Source of the DNA: Chara braunii
Lineage: Eukaryota; Streptophyta; Charophyceae; Charales; Characeae
Direction of reading: 5' to 3'
Length of the DNA stretch: 31,066 nucleotides
Assembly: GCA_003427395.1 (NCBI GenBank)
Contig: BFEA01000014.1
Coordinates: forward strand, 1,884,079 to 1,915,144
The first letter of the stretch is position 1, and each line of letters opens with the position of its first letter. Positions 28,347-31,066 of the stretch are shown in pieces. Both the position numbers and the translations under genes were made by a program. Below the pieces are notes generated by a model. The model saw only the letters and a list, made by a program, of their open reading frames with translations. It was not told the DNA's origin and did no database searches.

Positions 28347-28532
28347 CTTTTGAAAACAAAGTCAGAAAAATACTAAATTTTTGGATATTAAACAGCTCAG
28401 GGCAACTAGGCATTGTTTCCATGGCGAATGGCCTAGTCATCTGCCTAAAAGAAGAAAGAAGTAGTTGTGCAACCTGCTCGTGTATATCATGAAGACAAGT
28501 TGGGCATTGTTTCCATGGCGAATGATCCAGCT
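27849..28532 (+). repeat. Array of eight covarying stem-loops (array I, right copy)
   Basis: Units at 27849-27881, 27910-27944, 27975-28005, 28086-28120, 28193-28225, 28294-28322, 28405-28437 and 28498-28532. The last two are missing from the left copy and have the loop GTTTCCATGGCG. Stems include CCTGAG/CTCAGG, ACTAGG/CCTAGT and AGTTGGG/TCCAGCT (two G-U pairs). In the last unit the usual bulged G is A. Conserved CATT/AATG closes the loop in all. Confidence 0.85.
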
Positions 28533-28844
28533 CTATGTCTTATGTAAGATGGGTATAAGGATTCAAGAACTTGAAGATTCATGAACTATTTATATGGAAT
28601 AAACCTGGGGTGGTGAGAGTACTTACATTGGTGGTTTGGTTTGCATGTGACTTGATGGGATGGCTAGTTTGTTTAAGTTTCATTACTATAGGTAGTTGCT
28701 GTAGTTGCTCGCCACGTGCTAGAGCCATAGGAGTTAGTGTCAATTCCTGTTTTTTTCTGTAATAAGTTTTTTTACTTAGGTCATTTCCTGTATTTTCTGA
28801 TATCTTTTTCTTATACTTGGCTTTGTATAAGTCTTGGCAAGCTA
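28533..28844. other. Noncoding stretch
   Basis: AT-rich DNA without a recognisable gene or repeat. CAAGAACTTGAA near 28564 resembles CAAGGAACTTGAA just before the gag ATG of copy B, perhaps a trace of the leader. Confidence 0.4.
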
Positions 28845-29530
28845 CTTTTCCTACGGGAAGCGCTGCCGAAATTTTTACAAATCCAAGAAGTTAGCCAACT
28901 TGACTTGTTAGAGTTCAACCTGTCTTTCCATATATCTGGCTTAGTTAAAATTTGAGAAGTCTCCCTTTCTAAAGGGACAGCTGCCCAAAATTTTGCTAAT
29001 TCATGAAGTTAGACAAAATTGAACTTTGGAAAGTCAAAGTTACTTTCAAAATCTGAACTTAGTGTTGTAGAAATTTTGGAATAACACTTTTCTAAAGGGA
29101 GCGCTGCCGAAATTTCTTACAAAACTAAAGGAGTTAGTTAAATTCAGTCTAAAGTTGAGCTCGAGCTGTTGTTCGAGTTCATATTTGACTTATTATAAAA
29201 GTGGGAAGTCACCTTTTCTAAAGGGAGTGCGCCCCAAATTTCTACTAATTCAGAGAGTTAGACAAAATTTGATTATCCAGTGTTACAGATTATTTTTGTT
29301 CTTGTATCTAACTTAGTATAAATCTGGGAAGTCTCCTTTCCTAAAGGGAGTGCTGCCCAAATTTCTACTAATTCGGAGAGTTAGATAAAATTTTGACCTT
29401 CTAGACTTAGAGATTATTTCGGCGTTCATATTTAGACTTATATAAACTATGGAAAGACGCTCTTTCTATGGGAAGCGCTGCCGAAATTTTTCTTAGTTTA
29501 AAGGAGATGGACTATATTTTGACAGGTGGT
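28845..29530 (+). repeat. Six degenerate ~122-bp tandem repeats
   Basis: A core of the type CTAAAGGGAGCGCTGCCGAAATTT recurs with its CTGCC at about 28863, 28981, 29104, 29229, 29353 and 29478 (spacing 118-125). A GAGTTAGACAAAATT-like stretch follows each core, and GTGGGAAGTC-like sequence precedes it. The core has an AGCGCT or CAGCTG palindrome. Noncoding. Confidence 0.8.
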
Positions 29531-31066
29531 GATTCATGCAATCCACCCAGAATTGGGGAGATTCTGTAGTTGATCTACCTTTAGCTTAAGCATTTGGTTT
29601 TAAAGTAGACTTAAGTTTAGCTTATAGGGAGATTGTGAGTGAGGATGTATTATGGAGTTGTATTCTCCATACACTTATGATCTTAGCTTGGGGATTGGTC
29701 TGCCATGTGTTATAGGTTTTTTTTTCAAGTTCAGGGCTAGATCCAGCTTGATCTTTTAAAGGATCACTTTCTGTTATTGCTGATAACAGGTCGGTTGTCG
29801 ATTCGTCGGTTTACGACTCAATTTCAACTCTCCCTCCACACTCTACCTAAAAGGTTTTAGCCCTGGTGATCTTCGTTTGTTTTATTAAAATTTCCACCCG
29901 GACTTTTATTGAATGGTCATTTAACAAAGGTACTGAGTATTTAATTAAGGTTGGTTGGACAGGAGGTTTTGGGGTTTGTATGGCTAAAGCGAGGGGTATG
30001 AGTGTCGAAGGTGGTTGGGATTGACTCCGTGTAATGTGTGGGTTGTTGATTTGGTTCGCTGATGTGACAAAAGGTATGTACTGTGAGTCAGATTCTGGAT
30101 TTGGTTGCCTGCGATCACACATATACGTATTATTGTGAGAAACCCCAGTGAGACCGTGAAAAGTGATCGTCACATACTTAACCATTATATACGTATACAT
30201 GGGTATACTTGGGATGAATGTTTTCATGGGTTGAAGCCCCGCTCAGAAGCTGGGGCTGAGGAACTTAGGGGAGGCCCCTACTTCTATTTTTATTCCTGCT
30301 TTTTGATGATTTTCTTAGTCGGACATTTGGTCCTGGGCTGGGATTCGAGGTCCTTGTCCAGGACATCCCAAGCCCTAGGCTCTGCAGGGGAGGGGTTTTC
30401 CCTCGCGCAGAGCCTAATTGATTTGCCTACCGAGACACTCAGGTCGAGAGTCTAAGGTGCAGCAGCGGCTGCACGACTATTCCTTCAGCCGTGTAATGTC
30501 GTGAAGGGTTAGGCCCTCACGCCACTTCAAGTCTGACACTTGAGTGTCATAAGCGATACTCAGATCCACAAGGGACCGCTTGATTATTGGCACTACATAG
30601 TACGCCATCGTTGCGACTGCTTGTGTACGCCTGCATTGCGAGTTGATATGCAATAGCCCTGCATCCGCGCGGTTTTATACTAAGTTCAGCGCGCGACGCC
30701 TATCCGATTTCCGCATTGGAAAGTTATGGGTTGGCTACCGAGGGGCTAGGAGCGTTGTCGCATTGTTGGTATTGTGTCGTTTCGTATATATGTTGTTTTG
30801 TGTGTACGTGAGTTCGTAAAGTGGAGTGCGCGTGGTGTGTGGGATGCGTCCTAGTCGACCGATGATGAATCGCGCTTGAGACCTCAGCCCCCCCAAGATG
30901 TCGGTTCGCATGCGGGTCTGATAGAGGCGTATTACCGCGCGTACCCCCTATGCTACAGCGAACGAGAAACGCCCTCGGCTGGTCCACCTCTGCGATTGCA
31001 ACTGATTAGCTTTCGTACTGTGGATCGGTAGCTCGGCGGGGATACGCCCACCGAAGGGAGGTGACA
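29531..31066. other. Right-end noncoding stretch, hairpin-rich from 30.37 kb
   Basis: No gene recognised. 29531-30100 is AT-rich without visible structure. At 30155-30175 AGTGATCGTCACATA resembles a motif in the element 3' noncoding region (about 264-282). From 30.37 kb hairpins cluster: GGCTCTGC/GCAGAGCC (30378-30414), GTGCAGC/GCTGCAC (30457-30474) and GACACT/AGTGTC (about 30533-30546). The last 400 bp are GC-rich and unidentified. Confidence 0.45.

Noticed and set aside
28176-28376. Small ORF with repeated IVSTVNG peptide
   Set aside because: The peptide is a by-product of the stem-loop loop sequence; other units of the array fall in other frames and the stems, not the codons, are conserved.
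30155-30175. AGTGATCGTCACATA shared with the element 3' noncoding region
   Set aside because: About 15 bp and partly palindromic; a match this short is not far from chance in 31 kb and flanks do not align.
30880-31066. Reverse strand of the right end has ACGCCTCTA and TCAGA, like the 3' end of 25S rRNA
   Set aside because: Only short scattered identities, and the expected neighbours do not follow in order. Not enough for an rRNA call; a covariance search would decide.
1-31066. CRISPR arrays, tRNA genes, bacterial operons
   Set aside because: No regularly spaced identical short repeats with unique spacers, no cloverleaf with a TTCRA arm, and the coding content is eukaryotic retrotransposon.

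Overview
Eukaryotic repeat-rich DNA. I see no ordinary host gene. The window is dominated by two decayed copies of one large Ty3/gypsy-type LTR retrotransposon family, arranged head to head. Copy A is on the minus strand (1-9897, cut off by the left window edge and truncated at its 5' end). Copy B is on the plus strand (gag start at 12279, coding region to about 21860, 3' noncoding region to about 22480). Many stops are CAG/CAA-to-TAG/TAA changes, as expected from deamination of methylated CHG sites in the green lineage. The style of the proteins reminds me of the repeats of charophyte algae such as Chara, but the host cannot be proven from the sequence.

Reading the two copies against each other gives the ancestral gene order. 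Frame 0 holds Gag with a CCHC knuckle, an acidic linker and an aspartic protease (DTG). A T_TTT_TTA heptamer follows, in the right phase for -1 ribosomal frameshifting in both copies. The -1 frame holds reverse transcriptase (YIDD), RNase H, an acidic spacer and integrase (HHCC, D-D-X35-E, GPY module). A short spacer with splice-like signals then leads to a third ORF of about 920 codons in the position where retroviruses carry env. That ORF looks like a second Gag: a capsid-like N-terminus, a coiled coil and its own CCHC knuckle.

Around the coding regions, 10342-12218 is repeated directly at 26469-28346 (about 95% identical where I compared it). It may be an LTR/leader pair. It contains an array of small stem-loops whose stems vary with compensation while a 12-nt loop stays constant. 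A second, unrelated stem-loop array lies at 22.51-22.70 kb. A 113-bp repeat with two hairpins occurs at 10.05, 10.24 and 23.80 kb; the first two copies flank an 85-N gap and look like an assembly artefact.

From 22.5 kb to the end there is mostly noncoding DNA. It holds two fragments derived from nuclear 25S/28S rRNA (24.82 and 25.10 kb), a loose ~178-bp repeat (25.43-25.79 kb), a purine tract, six degenerate ~122-bp tandem repeats (28.85-29.53 kb) and a hairpin-rich right end. Nothing in the window appears able to make an intact transposition protein.
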